Assembly (NCBI RefSeq): GCF_003598715.1
Contig: NZ_QZFU01000041.1
Span: forward strand, 186,001-250,000
Direction of reading: 5' to 3'
Origin: Nocardia panacis
GTDB lineage: Bacteria; Actinomycetota; Actinomycetes; Mycobacteriales; Mycobacteriaceae
DNA length: 64,000 bases
The notes under the pieces are model-generated. The model was not told where the DNA came from. It did not search any database and saw only the letters and a list, made by a program, of their open reading frames with translations. The translations under genes were made by a program, and so were the position numbers. Positions 43,895 through 52,046 of this stretch are shown piece by piece (within the stretch, counting starts at the first letter, position 1; each line of letters opens with the position of its first letter).

Positions 43895-44473
43895 CAGGGC
43901 GCGGATGCCGCGGGCCATGGTCTGCGGGTCGACGTCGCGCAGGATCAGATGCTGGAGCAGGAAGCCGGGCAGGACGCCGAGGATGGCGGCGGCGACCGCG
44001 TCGAGGTCGGCGTCGGGTGCGAGCCAGCCTTCCGCGCGCATGCGTTCGGCGTAGGTGCGCCAACTGGCGCGCAGCTTGCGAATACCCTCGCCGACGAAGT
44101 CGGCGACCTCGGGACGCACCATGGCCAGCGCCCACGCCTGCGGGGCCAGGCGGATGCGTCCGGTGGGTTCGCTGTTGGCCACCACCACCTCCGCCATGGT
44201 GGCGACGAGTTCGTCCGGTGTCGGCAGTGGATGTCGGTCGATGAGGGTCGCGATCGTGGTCCCCAGCGTGCCGATGGTTTCGGCGGCTATGGCGGCGATC
44301 AGGTCGTCCTTGCTCTTGAAATAGCGGTAGACGGCCCCGGCGGACAGGCCGGATTCGGCGAAGACGTCCTGCATGGAGGTCTCGTGGAATCCCTTGCGGG
44401 TGAAGCACAGTTGCGCCGCGTCGAGGATCTGCTGTCGGCGGCGGTCCAGGTGTTCCTGGCTGACTCGCGGCAT
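43874..44473 (-). CDS. TetR family transcriptional regulator
   Basis: A 199-residue TetR. The helix-turn-helix segment is RRQQILDAAQLCFTRKGFHETSMQDVFAESGLSAGAVYRYFKSKDDLI, followed by a ligand domain with TMARGIRALLPYGPR at the end. The ATG at 44473 lies 13 bases from a perfect palindromic operator. Its 3' end has been copied four more times downstream as a tandem repeat. No partner gene is intact on the divergent side, so its original target may be lost. Confidence 0.92.
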   Translation of the reverse strand: MPRVSQEHLDRRRQQILDAAQLCFTRKGFHETSMQDVFAESGLSAGAVYRYFKSKDDLIAAIAAETIGTLGTTIATLIDRHPLPTPDELVATMAEVVVANSEPTGRIRLAPQAWALAMVRPEVADFVGEGIRKLRASWRTYAERMRAEGWLAPDADLDAVAAAILGVLPGFLLQHLILRDVDPQTMARGIRALLPYGPR

Positions 44474-44485
44474 GATTCAAAATAA

Positions 44486-44499
44486 AACGAATGTTCGTT
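44486..44499. promoter_or_regulatory. TetR operator 1 (AACGAA-TG-TTCGTT)
   Basis: A perfect palindrome with 6-bp arms and a 2-base centre, 13 bases upstream of the tetR start at 44473. The matching sequence at 44546-44559 supports it as a recognition site. Confidence 0.65.
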
Positions 44500-44545
44500 C
44501 TTGACAAGCCGGCGGGCGCGGTGGGACCGTGGAGATGTCTAAAAG

Positions 44546-44559
44546 AACGAACATTCGAT
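44546..44559. promoter_or_regulatory. TetR operator 2
   Basis: AACGAACATTCGAT is a copy of the 44486 palindrome with one arm mismatch, 60 bases away in the same divergent promoter region. Confidence 0.55.
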
Positions 44560-44591
44560 TTATGGACAGATCCGACCGCGCGGGGTCGACC

Positions 44592-44706
44592 GGATCGCCG
44601 CCTGGGCGAATACCGGAATCCGCTCGAGCGCAGCATCACTCGATGTGTACCCACCCAAAGATGTTGGGCTCGAAAAGGATTCCGGCATTCGCCGAGGAAA
44701 CGATCC
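44592..44706. repeat. Long imperfect inverted repeat (MITE- or REP-like)
   Basis: Arms 44592-44621 and 44677-44706 match at 25 of 30 positions as inverted copies. Their shared cores are GGATCG, CCT, GGCGAAT and CCGGAATCC, around a 55-base loop. It lies in a gene-free gap between two tetR genes. It could be a small non-autonomous mobile element, a repeated palindrome or a structured RNA. No transposase is nearby. Confidence 0.6.
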
Positions 44707-44784
44707 GACCTTCGCTCGGCTACCCGGTGACGCGGGTCGGGTTGTGCTGCCGTCGCGAATTGAACTGGTGCACGGGCGCTTTCG

Positions 44785-45417
44785 CTAGGTATAGGCGCGC
44801 ACGAAGGTGTCCGTGGCGGAATCGGCGATGGCGCGCAGTTCGGCGGCGGTGGGTGTGCGGGTGCCCAGGCGGGTTCGGGTTTCCAGCGGGGCGGTGAGCA
44901 GGGCGAGGAACTGTTCGGCCGCCACATCCGGATCGCAGGGGCGCAGCGTGCCCGCCAGCGCGAGGCGGGCCAGGCGGTCCGCCAGGGCTTCGCGCAGGTG
45001 AATCATGGTGCGCCGCATGACCTCATCGACCAGCGCCGGATATTCGGCGGAATGCGCGCTGGCGAGGCGGTGCAGGGCGCGGCCGCGCTCGCCCGAACCG
45101 CCGCGCAGCAGGCGCGCGGCGGTGTCGGTGAGGGCGGCGCGCAGATCCGGACCCGGATCGCGCAGTCGGTCGACGGCGGCGGTGTATTCGGCGGCCGCGG
45201 CGTCGGCCGCGGCCAGCATGGCCTCCCGGAACAGGGTTTCCTTATCGGCCAGGTGGTTGTAGACGGTGGGTTTGGCCACGCCCGCCGCATCGGCGATTTC
45301 CTGGACGCAGGTCTGTCGGTAGCCGCGCTCGGCGAACACCGTGAAGGCGACATCGAGGATCGCCTGCCGCTTATCCGCCCGTCCCCGTCGGGTTTTCGTC
45401 TCCGCCACATTCGGCAT
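44785..45417 (-). CDS. TetR family transcriptional regulator
   Basis: A 210-residue TetR. The helix-turn-helix segment is KRQAILDVAFTVFAERGYRQTCVQEIADAAGVAKPTVYNHLADKETLF, followed by the AefR/C-terminal-type ligand domain (TMIHLREALADRLARLALAG). ATG 45417 is the start just before the conserved region. It is divergent from the Dabb protein gene with a perfect inverted repeat next to that gene's ribosome site, so the Dabb gene is its probable target. Confidence 0.92.
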   Translation of the reverse strand: MPNVAETKTRRGRADKRQAILDVAFTVFAERGYRQTCVQEIADAAGVAKPTVYNHLADKETLFREAMLAAADAAAAEYTAAVDRLRDPGPDLRAALTDTAARLLRGGSGERGRALHRLASAHSAEYPALVDEVMRRTMIHLREALADRLARLALAGTLRPCDPDVAAEQFLALLTAPLETRTRLGTRTPTAAELRAIADSATDTFVRAYT

Positions 45418-45482
45418 CGTAGCGCACCGCATCGCCCATTTTAACCTGATGGTTCCTTGCATTAGACGGATTGATTCACTAC

Positions 45483-45502
45483 TTTGAACCAGCAAGTTCA
45501 AA
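45483..45502. promoter_or_regulatory. Operator in the Dabb promoter (TTTGAAC-N6-GTTCAAA)
   Basis: Perfect 7-bp arms with a 6-base spacer, immediately upstream of the GGAGGT ribosome site of the Dabb gene. It is probably bound by the divergent TetR regulator. Confidence 0.65.
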
Positions 45503-45514
45503 ATGGAGGTACTG

Positions 45515-45916
45515 ATGATCATCCACACGCTCCGGTTCCGCTTCAGGGACGAGACGACAGCGGCGGAGCAGGCCGAGGTGCTCGACCTCATGCGGCGCAC
45601 GTCCGCAGTGGCATCGGCCCGCTTCGGCACGGTCGGCCAATGTCTCGGCGATCCGGCCGCAGGCTTCACCCACGCCTATTGCGTCGGGATCGATGATCTC
45701 GCCGCGCTCGAGCGCTACATGCACGACCCGGTGCATCTGGCGGGCGATCCGCAGATCATTCCGCATCTGGCGAAACTGGCCATCGGCCCCGATGTCTCCG
45801 ACGATCTCGATCCCGACCTCGGCGCGAAAATCCTCGCGCTGCACCAGCGGAAGATGCGGATGTATCCGGAATGGGCCGCCCGGATGGCGACGATTCCGGA
45901 GGTCTCGGTGGCTTGA
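45515..45916 (+). CDS. Dabb-family stress-responsive protein
   Basis: A 133-residue protein of the dimeric alpha/beta-barrel (Dabb) family. It begins IIHTLRFRFRDE, with the typical helix (EQAEVLDLMRRT), and FTHAYCVGIDDLAALERYMHDPVHLA near the middle. Family members are small-molecule-binding proteins or cyclases/monooxygenases; this one has no further signature. ATG 45515 follows GGAGGT. It is probably repressed by the divergent TetR and ends before a strong terminator. Confidence 0.85.
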   Translation: MIIHTLRFRFRDETTAAEQAEVLDLMRRTSAVASARFGTVGQCLGDPAAGFTHAYCVGIDDLAALERYMHDPVHLAGDPQIIPHLAKLAIGPDVSDDLDPDLGAKILALHQRKMRMYPEWAARMATIPEVSVA

Positions 45917-45930
45917 GAAGAGACGAAAAA

Positions 45931-45962
45931 CCCCTTCGCTCAGGATTATTCGAGCGAAGGGG
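45931..45962 (-). terminator. Intrinsic terminator of the smtB-zur operon
   Basis: A perfect 11-bp stem (CCCCTTCGCTC ... GAGCGAAGGGG) followed on the minus strand by TTTTT. It lies 12 bases after the zur stop and also blocks read-through from the convergent Dabb gene. Confidence 0.85.
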
Positions 45963-45973
45963 CGGAATATGCG

Positions 45974-46402
45974 TTAGGAACGGCGCGCCTTGCCGCACGC
46001 CTTGCAGGTGCCGAACACCTCCATGGTGTGGCTCACCTCGGTGAAACCGTGTTCGCCCGCGATGGATTCGGCCCACGCCTCCACGGTGGGACCCTCCACC
46101 TCGACGGTGTGGCCGCAGTGGCGGCACACCAGATGGTGGTGGTGGCCGCTGGAGCACTGCCGGTACACCGACTCGCCGGAATCGGTGCGCAGCACGTCGA
46201 CCAGTCCGGCGTCGGCCAGCGATTGCAGGGTGCGGTAGACGGTGGTCAGGCCGATGCCCTCGCCGCGGCGGCGCAGTTCGTCGTGCAGTTCCTGGGCGGA
46301 TCGGAATTCGTCGATATCACCGAGCAGCGCGGCGATGGCGCTGCGCTGCCTGGTGCTGCGGACCCCGACCGGTTTGGCCTGCGCGATCGTTTTGTCTGGC
46401 AC
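45974..46402 (-). CDS. zur: Zinc uptake regulator Zur (FurB)
   Basis: A 142-residue Fur-family repressor. The winged helix is at residues 10-75 (GIGLTTVYRTLQSLADAGLVDVL). The metal-site segment is SSGHHHHLVCRHCG with a second CxxC (CKACGK) forming the structural zinc site. It represses zinc uptake and alternative ribosomal protein genes when zinc is sufficient. It starts three bases after the smtB stop, the conserved smtB-zur operon of mycobacteria. Confidence 0.93.
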   Translation of the reverse strand: MPDKTIAQAKPVGVRSTRQRSAIAALLGDIDEFRSAQELHDELRRRGEGIGLTTVYRTLQSLADAGLVDVLRTDSGESVYRQCSSGHHHHLVCRHCGHTVEVEGPTVEAWAESIAGEHGFTEVSHTMEVFGTCKACGKARRS

Positions 46403-46405
46403 GGA

Positions 46406-46753
46406 TCACCCTTCCTCGGCGTGCGCGACGGCGTCGACCACGATATGGGCCAGGTGGTCGTCGACGAGTTCGTAGAGCACCTCGCGACCGGACCGCTCCC
46501 CGTGCACGACGCCCGCGGATTTGAGTATGCGCAGATGCTGGCTGACCAGCGGTTGTGTCACTCCCAGCGCATCGACGAGTTCGTGGACGCAGCGCGGCGA
46601 CTCGCGCAGTTGCAGCACGATGGCGATGCGGACCGGTGCGGCCAGCGCCCGGAGTAGTTCGCCCGCGTCCTCGAGCACCGTGCGCGCGGGAACCGGCGCG
46701 GGGGCGGGCGAGCGGTACGGGTTGTGCGGGTGGGCGGCGGCCTCGGTGGGCAT
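46406..46753 (-). CDS. smtB: ArsR/SmtB family zinc-sensing repressor
   Basis: A 115-residue ArsR-family repressor. The winged helix is CVHELVDALGVTQPLVSQHLRILKSAGVVHGERSG. The C-terminal helix has the full D-x-H-x10-H-x2-E pattern (DDH ... HAEE), which is the alpha-5 zinc site of SmtB. Zinc binding releases it from DNA, giving opposite control to Zur in the same operon. ATG 46753 follows AAGGAG; the longer open frame upstream is not protein-like. Divergent from glyS, as in mycobacteria. Confidence 0.92.
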   Translation of the reverse strand: MPTEAAAHPHNPYRSPAPAPVPARTVLEDAGELLRALAAPVRIAIVLQLRESPRCVHELVDALGVTQPLVSQHLRILKSAGVVHGERSGREVLYELVDDHLAHIVVDAVAHAEEG

Positions 46754-46990
46754 GGGGACCAACTCCTTATTGGAAAGCGATCCCATTTTGATATGCACAG
46801 GTGCGCATGTCAAACTCGGCACGCCGGGTAGTGGTCGAAGATCAGGGGGTTGCTCCAACCGTACCGGGTGGAATGCCCGAATGGTAAGGAGCGGGTGCGA
46901 GCCATCCTCGGGCCGATGGATACGCTATGGGGTACGCGGCCCGACTCCGGGCCGAACGAATCCGATTCGCAGTGGATGGAGAAATCTCGC

Positions 46991-48382
46991 GTGGCACCCA
47001 AGTCGAAGGTGGACACCGTTGCCAACCTCGCCAAGCGCCGGGGTCTGGTGTACCCGTGCGGTGAGATCTACGGCGGCACCAAGTCGGCATGGGACTACGG
47101 GCCGCTGGGCGTCGAACTCAAGGAGAACATCAAGAAGCAGTGGTGGCGCGCCATGGTCACCAGCCGCGAGGATGTGGTCGGACTCGACTCCTCGGTGATC
47201 CTGCCGCGCCAGGTCTGGGTGGCCTCCGGCCACGTCGGTGTCTTCAACGACCCGCTGGTCGAATGCCTCAACTGCCACCACCGCCACCGGCAGGACCACC
47301 TGCAGGAGGCGTACGCGCAGAAGAACAAGGTCGACGATCCCGACTCGGTCGCCATGGAACTGGTGGCCTGCCCGGACTGCGGCACCGTCGGCCGCTGGAC
47401 CGAACCGCGCGACTTCAACATGATGCTCAAGACCTACCTCGGCCCCGTCGAATCCGAGGAGGGCCTGCACTACCTGCGTCCCGAGACCGCCCAGGGCATC
47501 TTCGTCAACTTCGCCAACGTGATGACCACGGCGCGCAAAAAGCCGCCGTTCGGTATCGCGCAGATCGGCAAGAGCTTCCGCAACGAGATCACCCCTGGCA
47601 ACTTCATCTTCCGCACCCGCGAGTTCGAGCAGATGGAGATGGAGTTCTTCGTCAAACCCGGCGAGGACGAGCAGTGGCACCAGTACTGGATCGACACCCG
47701 CTTCGCCTGGTACACCGACCTCGGCATCGACCCGGAGAACCTGCGCCTGTTCGAACATCCGAAAGAGAAGCTGTCGCACTACTCGACCCGCACCGTCGAT
47801 ATCGAGTACCGCTTCCGCTTCCAGGGCAGCGAATGGGGTGAGCTCGAGGGGTTGGCCAACCGCACCGACTACGACCTGAAGACCCACTCCGAACATTCCG
47901 GCGCGGACCTCGCCTTCCACGACCCGAATACCAAGGAGCGCTACATCCCCTACGTCATCGAACCGGCGGCAGGCCTGACCCGCTCGCTGATGGCGTTCCT
48001 GGTCGACGCCTACGCCGAGGACGAGGCCCCCAACACCAAGGGCGGTGTCGACACCCGCACCGTGCTGCGCCTGGATCGGCGGCTCGCGCCGGTGAAGGCG
48101 GCGGTGCTGCCGCTCTCGCGCAATGCCGACCTGACCCCGAAGGCGAAGGATCTGGCCGCGCGACTGCGTCGCAACTGGAATGTGGAATTCGACGACGCGG
48201 GCGCGATCGGTCGCCGCTACCGTCGCCAGGACGAGATCGGCACCCCGTTCTGCATCACGGTCGATTTCGATTCCCTGGACGATCATGCCGTCACCGTGCG
48301 CGAGCGGGATTCCATGGCGCAGGAACGGATCTCGCTCGACCAGGTCGAGTCCTACCTGGCCCAGCACCTCATCGGCGCATAG
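46991..48382 (+). CDS. glyS: Glycine--tRNA ligase
   Basis: A 463-residue eukaryote-like dimeric class II synthetase. It has the N-terminal ANLAKRRGLVYPCGEIYGGTKSAWDYGPLG, motif 2 (FRNEITPGNFIFRTREFEQMEMEFF), motif 3 and the C-terminal anticodon-binding domain. GTG 46991 with GGAGAAA upstream is chosen; upstream in-frame ATGs lack support. About 235 bases separate it from divergent smtB. A GGCCCG/CGGGCC hairpin (46939-46954) is visible in its leader, but no T-box. Confidence 0.96.
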   Translation: MAPKSKVDTVANLAKRRGLVYPCGEIYGGTKSAWDYGPLGVELKENIKKQWWRAMVTSREDVVGLDSSVILPRQVWVASGHVGVFNDPLVECLNCHHRHRQDHLQEAYAQKNKVDDPDSVAMELVACPDCGTVGRWTEPRDFNMMLKTYLGPVESEEGLHYLRPETAQGIFVNFANVMTTARKKPPFGIAQIGKSFRNEITPGNFIFRTREFEQMEMEFFVKPGEDEQWHQYWIDTRFAWYTDLGIDPENLRLFEHPKEKLSHYSTRTVDIEYRFRFQGSEWGELEGLANRTDYDLKTHSEHSGADLAFHDPNTKERYIPYVIEPAAGLTRSLMAFLVDAYAEDEAPNTKGGVDTRTVLRLDRRLAPVKAAVLPLSRNADLTPKAKDLAARLRRNWNVEFDDAGAIGRRYRRQDEIGTPFCITVDFDSLDDHAVTVRERDSMAQERISLDQVESYLAQHLIGA

Positions 48383-48384
48383 GT

Positions 48385-48415
48385 TTCTCGGCCCCGCTTC
48401 GGGCGGGGCCGAGAA
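48385..48415. terminator. Terminator after glyS
   Basis: A perfect 13-bp stem (TTCTCGGCCCCGC, TTCGG loop, GCGGGGCCGAGAA) two bases after the glyS stop. It also separates the convergent DUF1707 gene. Confidence 0.85.
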
Positions 48416-48418
48416 CTC

Positions 48419-48829
48419 TCACTGCTTGGGTTTGTGGATCAGCACGCCGATTCCGGTCGGGATGAGCAGCGCCGCCGCCGTCGGCGCCGCCGCCCAGAAC
48501 GGCCAGAAGTAGCCCGCGCCCGTGGCCACCCAGATGGTGAGCAGCAGCGCGTTGATCGCCACCCACGGGATCCACATGATGATCACCCACTGCGGCACGG
48601 CGGCAACCGACAGCGCCGGTGCGTTCTTCTTTATCGCGCGCAACTCCTTCGGCACCGGCAGATCCGCCAATACCGGACTCAGTTCGCCATAGGTGCGCGC
48701 CGCGTATACCTTCTGCAATCGGTCGTCGAATTCGTGCACTGTCAGCCTGCCCTCATTCATGGCCAGCCGCAGTTGTTCGACAATCTTCTCCCGATCGCCG
48801 TCCGAAGCGCGCAGATTATCCTCAACCAC
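48419..48829 (-). CDS. DUF1707 membrane protein
   Basis: A 136-residue protein. The N-terminal DUF1707 domain (NLRASDGDREKIVEQLRLAMNEGRLTVHEFDDRLQKVYAARTYGELSPVLADLP) is followed by two hydrophobic segments (about 80-105 and 108-130). It is probably an inner-membrane protein with its soluble domain in the cytoplasm. GTG 48829. DUF1707 proteins are widespread in actinobacteria without an assigned role. Confidence 0.88.
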   Translation of the reverse strand: MVEDNLRASDGDREKIVEQLRLAMNEGRLTVHEFDDRLQKVYAARTYGELSPVLADLPVPKELRAIKKNAPALSVAAVPQWVIIMWIPWVAINALLLTIWVATGAGYFWPFWAAAPTAAALLIPTGIGVLIHKPKQ

Positions 48830-48904
48830 GTTGCCAGCGTAGGGCGTTCACGTCGAAATGGCGTTATCGAGCGCGAAAAAGCGTTCGGCGCCGGATTATT
48901 CGCG

Positions 48905-49510
48905 CTACGGCACGCTCCAGAAGGCGAGTTCGTGGCGCATGGCCGCCATGAACAGGGATTCGGCGCGGGCGCGGGGCGGCGCGGATTCGTCGAGGAGTCG
49001 GGCGCACCGGGTGGTCAGCGAAAGGAATGTCGGATCGGTGTAGGTGTCGATCCAGCGGCGGTAGCGCGGATCGGCGGGTGGGTTCTCGGCCAGGGCGGCG
49101 CCGATGGTGGTGTAGCCCCACATGCAGGGGTAGAGAGCGGCCAGTCCTTCGGCATAGTCCGCGGCGGCGGCCAGGAGGAATGTCGTATATGCCTGGCACG
49201 CCGGGCCTTTGGTGGCGTTGTCCAGGTCGGCGTCGAATTCGGCTGCCAGTGCGCGATGTAGGGCGAGTTCATCGTGAAAGGTGGCGTGGGCCAGGTCGAC
49301 CAGGTAGCCGAGATGGGTGTCCGGGGCCTGGGCCGCGAGCTTGCTGAAGACGCGAACATAGTCGAGCAGGTACAGGTAGTCCTGTTCGAGCCAGGAGCGG
49401 AAGACCGGGTCGGGCAGGTCGCCTCGGGCGATACCCGCCACGGTCGGGTGCGCCAACTGCTCCTCGATGAGGGGTCTGCCGATTCGCTCCAGGTGTGCCG
49501 CGAGACTCAT
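48905..49510 (-). CDS. tenA: TenA family aminopyrimidine aminohydrolase/thiaminase
   Basis: A 201-residue all-helical TenA-like protein. LYLLDYVRVFSKLAA and HATFHDELALHR are family-typical, and LYPCMWGYTTIG holds the cysteine expected in TenA_C enzymes. TenA salvages thiamine by hydrolysing aminopyrimidine degradation products. ATG 49510. No TPP riboswitch is recognisable upstream and no other thiamine gene is adjacent. Divergent from the MBL-fold gene. Confidence 0.82.
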   Translation of the reverse strand: MSLAAHLERIGRPLIEEQLAHPTVAGIARGDLPDPVFRSWLEQDYLYLLDYVRVFSKLAAQAPDTHLGYLVDLAHATFHDELALHRALAAEFDADLDNATKGPACQAYTTFLLAAAADYAEGLAALYPCMWGYTTIGAALAENPPADPRYRRWIDTYTDPTFLSLTTRCARLLDESAPPRARAESLFMAAMRHELAFWSVP

Positions 49511-49610
49511 GCCCCAATAGTGCAGGATGCGGTGCTCGCGGCGGTTGCCGGCGCGGTCGCCCAAAGGGCTCGCACGGCGTCCGAGTCGAACCCGGCGATA
49601 GCATCGTCGG

Positions 49611-50288
49611 GTGATCACCATCGACCGCCAGTACACCGGTCATGTCGCGCCCGGTGCGAATCCGCAGCAGCGCGACCTGCCCGGAGCCAGGATCGTGAAG
49701 TTGTCCGTCGGACCGATGGACAATAACTGCTACCTCATCCAGGACACTGCCTCCGGCGCCGCGCTGCTCATCGATGCCGCCAACGAGGCCGAGCGTCTGG
49801 CCGAACTGCTCGCGCAGGAAGCGCCGGGGCAGGTTCGCCTGATCGTCACCACCCATCAGCACGGCGACCACTGGGCCGCGCTGCGGGAGACGGCCGCCGT
49901 CACCGCCGCGCCGACGGCCGCGCACCCGCTCGACGCCGACCCGCTGCCGGTTCGCCCGGACCGCCTGCTCGACGAGGGCGATGTCCTCGAGATCGGCGAC
50001 CTGCGTTTCGAGGTGATCCACCTGAGCGGGCACACGCCGGGTTCGGTCGCGCTCGCCCTCACCGACGGCGCCGGTCGGGTCCATCTGTTCACCGGTGATT
50101 CGCTGTTCCCCGGCGGTGTCGGTCGCACTCTCAATCCCGAGGATTTCGCTTCGCTCCTCGGTGATGTCACCGCCAAACTGTTCGACCGCTACCCGGACGA
50201 CACGGCCGTCTATCCCGGCCACGGCGATGACACCACCCTGGGGGTGGACCGGCCGCACCTCGATGAGTGGCGCGAACGCGGCTGGTAG
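49611..50288 (+). CDS. MBL-fold metallo-hydrolase (glyoxalase II-like)
   Basis: A 225-residue metallo-beta-lactamase-fold hydrolase. TTHQHGDH (the HxHxDH-like metal motif), HLSGHTPGSVAL, FTGDSLFPGGVGRT and VYPGHGDDTT follow the order of hydroxyacylglutathione/mycothiol-type hydrolases. GTG 49611. In actinobacteria such enzymes may act on mycothiol conjugates, but the substrate is not evident. Its stop directly abuts the convergent imine-reductase-like gene. Confidence 0.87.
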   Translation: MITIDRQYTGHVAPGANPQQRDLPGARIVKLSVGPMDNNCYLIQDTASGAALLIDAANEAERLAELLAQEAPGQVRLIVTTHQHGDHWAALRETAAVTAAPTAAHPLDADPLPVRPDRLLDEGDVLEIGDLRFEVIHLSGHTPGSVALALTDGAGRVHLFTGDSLFPGGVGRTLNPEDFASLLGDVTAKLFDRYPDDTAVYPGHGDDTTLGVDRPHLDEWRERGW

Positions 50289-51155
50289 TCAGGGACGCAG
50301 GCTCTCGAAGATCCGTTCCCAACCCTCGCGGCCGTGCCCGGACGCGATCTGGCGATCGATGAGGTCGCGCACCGCGCCGATGATGTCGAGGTCGACACCG
50401 GCGGCGCGGCTGGTCGCCACGATCGCGTCCACCGCGGACTTGGTGAAGTACAGATCCTGTTCCGGATCGGAATAGTCGCCGCTGTCGACCCGCTTGCCCA
50501 CCGTGGGCAGCGAGAAGGTCATGGCGGACAGGAAATTCGCGGCCCGCTGCCCGAAATCCTCGGCCGACATGCCGACCGAGCGCACCACCGCCGCACCGTG
50601 CAGCACACCGGCGAACATGGTGTACATCGCGGCGAGCAGCGCGAAGTCGACCGCCGCGGCATTTCCGGCGTCCGCGCCGAAATACTCGGCCCCGCCCAGT
50701 GTTTCGAGGACAGGGCGGTATTCGTCGAAGGCCCGCCGCGAGCCGCTGTAGTAGATCGCGGCGGCGGGTCCGCCGATGAGGTGCGGGGTGGCCATGATGC
50801 CGCCGTCGAGATACTCGATGTCGTGCCGCCCGGCCCACTCGGCCAGTTCGCGGGCCTGATCCGGGCGAGTGCTGGTGAGGTTCACCAGGATTCGCCCGCG
50901 CAGCGATTCGACCACCGGATCCAACGTTTCGTGCACCGAGGCGTGATCGAGCAGGCATGCCACGATCACCTCGCCCGCCGTGAGCGCTGCCGCCAGGGCG
51001 CCGGGGCTCTGCGCGCCGAGCGCGATCAGTTCGGCGTCCTTGCCGGAACTGCGATTCCACACGGTCGTCGAATATCCGCCCTTCACAAAGGTTTCGGCCA
51101 GGGCGCGGCCCATTGCCCCGAGTCCGAGCACCGAAATACGCGGCGAATCCGCCAT
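50289..51155 (-). CDS. Imine-reductase-like NAD(P)-binding protein
   Basis: A 288-residue protein of the beta-hydroxyacid-dehydrogenase/imine-reductase group. It has a Rossmann motif (ISVLGLGAMGRALAETFVKGGY), LLDHASVHETLDP, and the IRED-typical YLDGGIMATPHLIGGPAAAIYYSG, then a helical dimerisation domain. IREDs reduce cyclic imines with NADPH. The Asp/Tyr catalytic position is not certain from sequence alone. Upstream lie two direct repeats likely to be a regulator site, but no regulator gene is adjacent. Confidence 0.82.
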   Translation of the reverse strand: MADSPRISVLGLGAMGRALAETFVKGGYSTTVWNRSSGKDAELIALGAQSPGALAAALTAGEVIVACLLDHASVHETLDPVVESLRGRILVNLTSTRPDQARELAEWAGRHDIEYLDGGIMATPHLIGGPAAAIYYSGSRRAFDEYRPVLETLGGAEYFGADAGNAAAVDFALLAAMYTMFAGVLHGAAVVRSVGMSAEDFGQRAANFLSAMTFSLPTVGKRVDSGDYSDPEQDLYFTKSAVDAIVATSRAAGVDLDIIGAVRDLIDRQIASGHGREGWERIFESLRP

Positions 51156-51231
51156 TGTTCACTCCTCTATCGAATTTCCGAATCCCCCGGCGCGCCCTGC
51201 AAATCCTGATCCCACACCGCATGATCCGACA

Positions 51232-51259
51232 AGTACTCACTAATTTGTTCAGTACTCAC
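51232..51259. promoter_or_regulatory. Direct repeats AGTACTCAC in the IRED promoter
   Basis: AGTACTCAC occurs at 51232-51240 and 51251-51259, 19 bases apart (near two helical turns), in an AT-rich stretch 76 bases upstream of the minus-strand IRED-like gene. Each contains the palindrome AGTACT. The pattern fits binding of an HxlR- or MarR-like factor; the regulator is not in the window. Confidence 0.5.
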
Positions 51260-51353
51260 CTATCGGTAAGTTTTGCCGGTATCCTCGATCCGCTGTGGCG
51301 GGGGTCATAGGTGTCGGTGCGTCGGGTGTGCGGCGACCTGGCAGACTTGGGGA

Positions 51354-52040
51354 GTGAAATCGGCACTGGGCGGCGCTTCGGTTCGCGAATCCGGTCTGTC
51401 GCGCGGCCCCGGTCCCGCGATGGCGCGGTGGTCGCGCCGGTTGGTCGCCGGTGGGGTGTTGCTGGCGCTGGTCCTGGTCGGCGGCACGGCGTTGCGCGTC
51501 TGGCAGGTCGCGCGCATCGACGACTACACGAAGGCCGACGCCATCGTGGTGCTCGGCGCGGCTCAGTACTCGGGTACGCCCTCGACGGTATTCGAGGCGC
51601 GACTCGACCAGGCGTACAAGCTGTTTCGCGCGGGTGTGGCGCCCAAGGTGATCACCGTCGGCGGCAAGCAGGAGGGCGACCTCTACACCGAGGCGGCCTC
51701 GGGCAAGAACTATCTGCAATCGCGCGGCATCCCCGCCGACCGCATCCTGGCGGTGGAGACCGGCTCGAATACGCTGCGCAGCATCGAGGCGGTGGCGGTG
51801 GCCATGGCGGCGCGGGATATGGGGTCGGCCGTGCTGGTCAGTGATCCGTGGCATTCCATGCGCACCAGGACCATGGCGCGTGACGAGGGTCTGCGGGCCT
51901 GGACCGCGCCCACCCGCACCGGACCCGCGGTGTACACCAGGGAATCCCAGGCGCACGGCATCGCCCGCGAGACCGGCGCGCTGCTGTGGTACCGGTTGAC
52001 CCACTTCTCGGCGGACTTCAAATACACGGCGGGACAGTGA
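51354..52040 (+). CDS. DUF218/YdcF-like membrane protein
   Basis: A 228-residue protein: one N-terminal membrane segment (about residues 28-45) and a DUF218 domain with ADAIVVLGAAQYSGTPSTVFEARLDQAYKLF, VITVGGKQEGD, TEAASGKNYL and SDPWHSMRTRTMA. DUF218/SanA/YdcF proteins are anchored to the membrane with an external Rossmann-like domain and are tied to envelope maintenance. GTG 51354 is used; a downstream ATG at 51420 would still include the membrane segment. It lies six bases before dgt. Confidence 0.85.
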   Translation: MKSALGGASVRESGLSRGPGPAMARWSRRLVAGGVLLALVLVGGTALRVWQVARIDDYTKADAIVVLGAAQYSGTPSTVFEARLDQAYKLFRAGVAPKVITVGGKQEGDLYTEAASGKNYLQSRGIPADRILAVETGSNTLRSIEAVAVAMAARDMGSAVLVSDPWHSMRTRTMARDEGLRAWTAPTRTGPAVYTRESQAHGIARETGALLWYRLTHFSADFKYTAGQ

Positions 52041-52046
52041 TATTCG

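Noticed and set aside
46754..46990. T-box or other riboswitch before glyS
   Set aside because: There is no T-box core sequence and no glycine-riboswitch-like pair; only a short GC hairpin is visible.
49511..49610. TPP riboswitch before tenA
   Set aside because: The conserved CTGAGA core is absent and the leader is very short.
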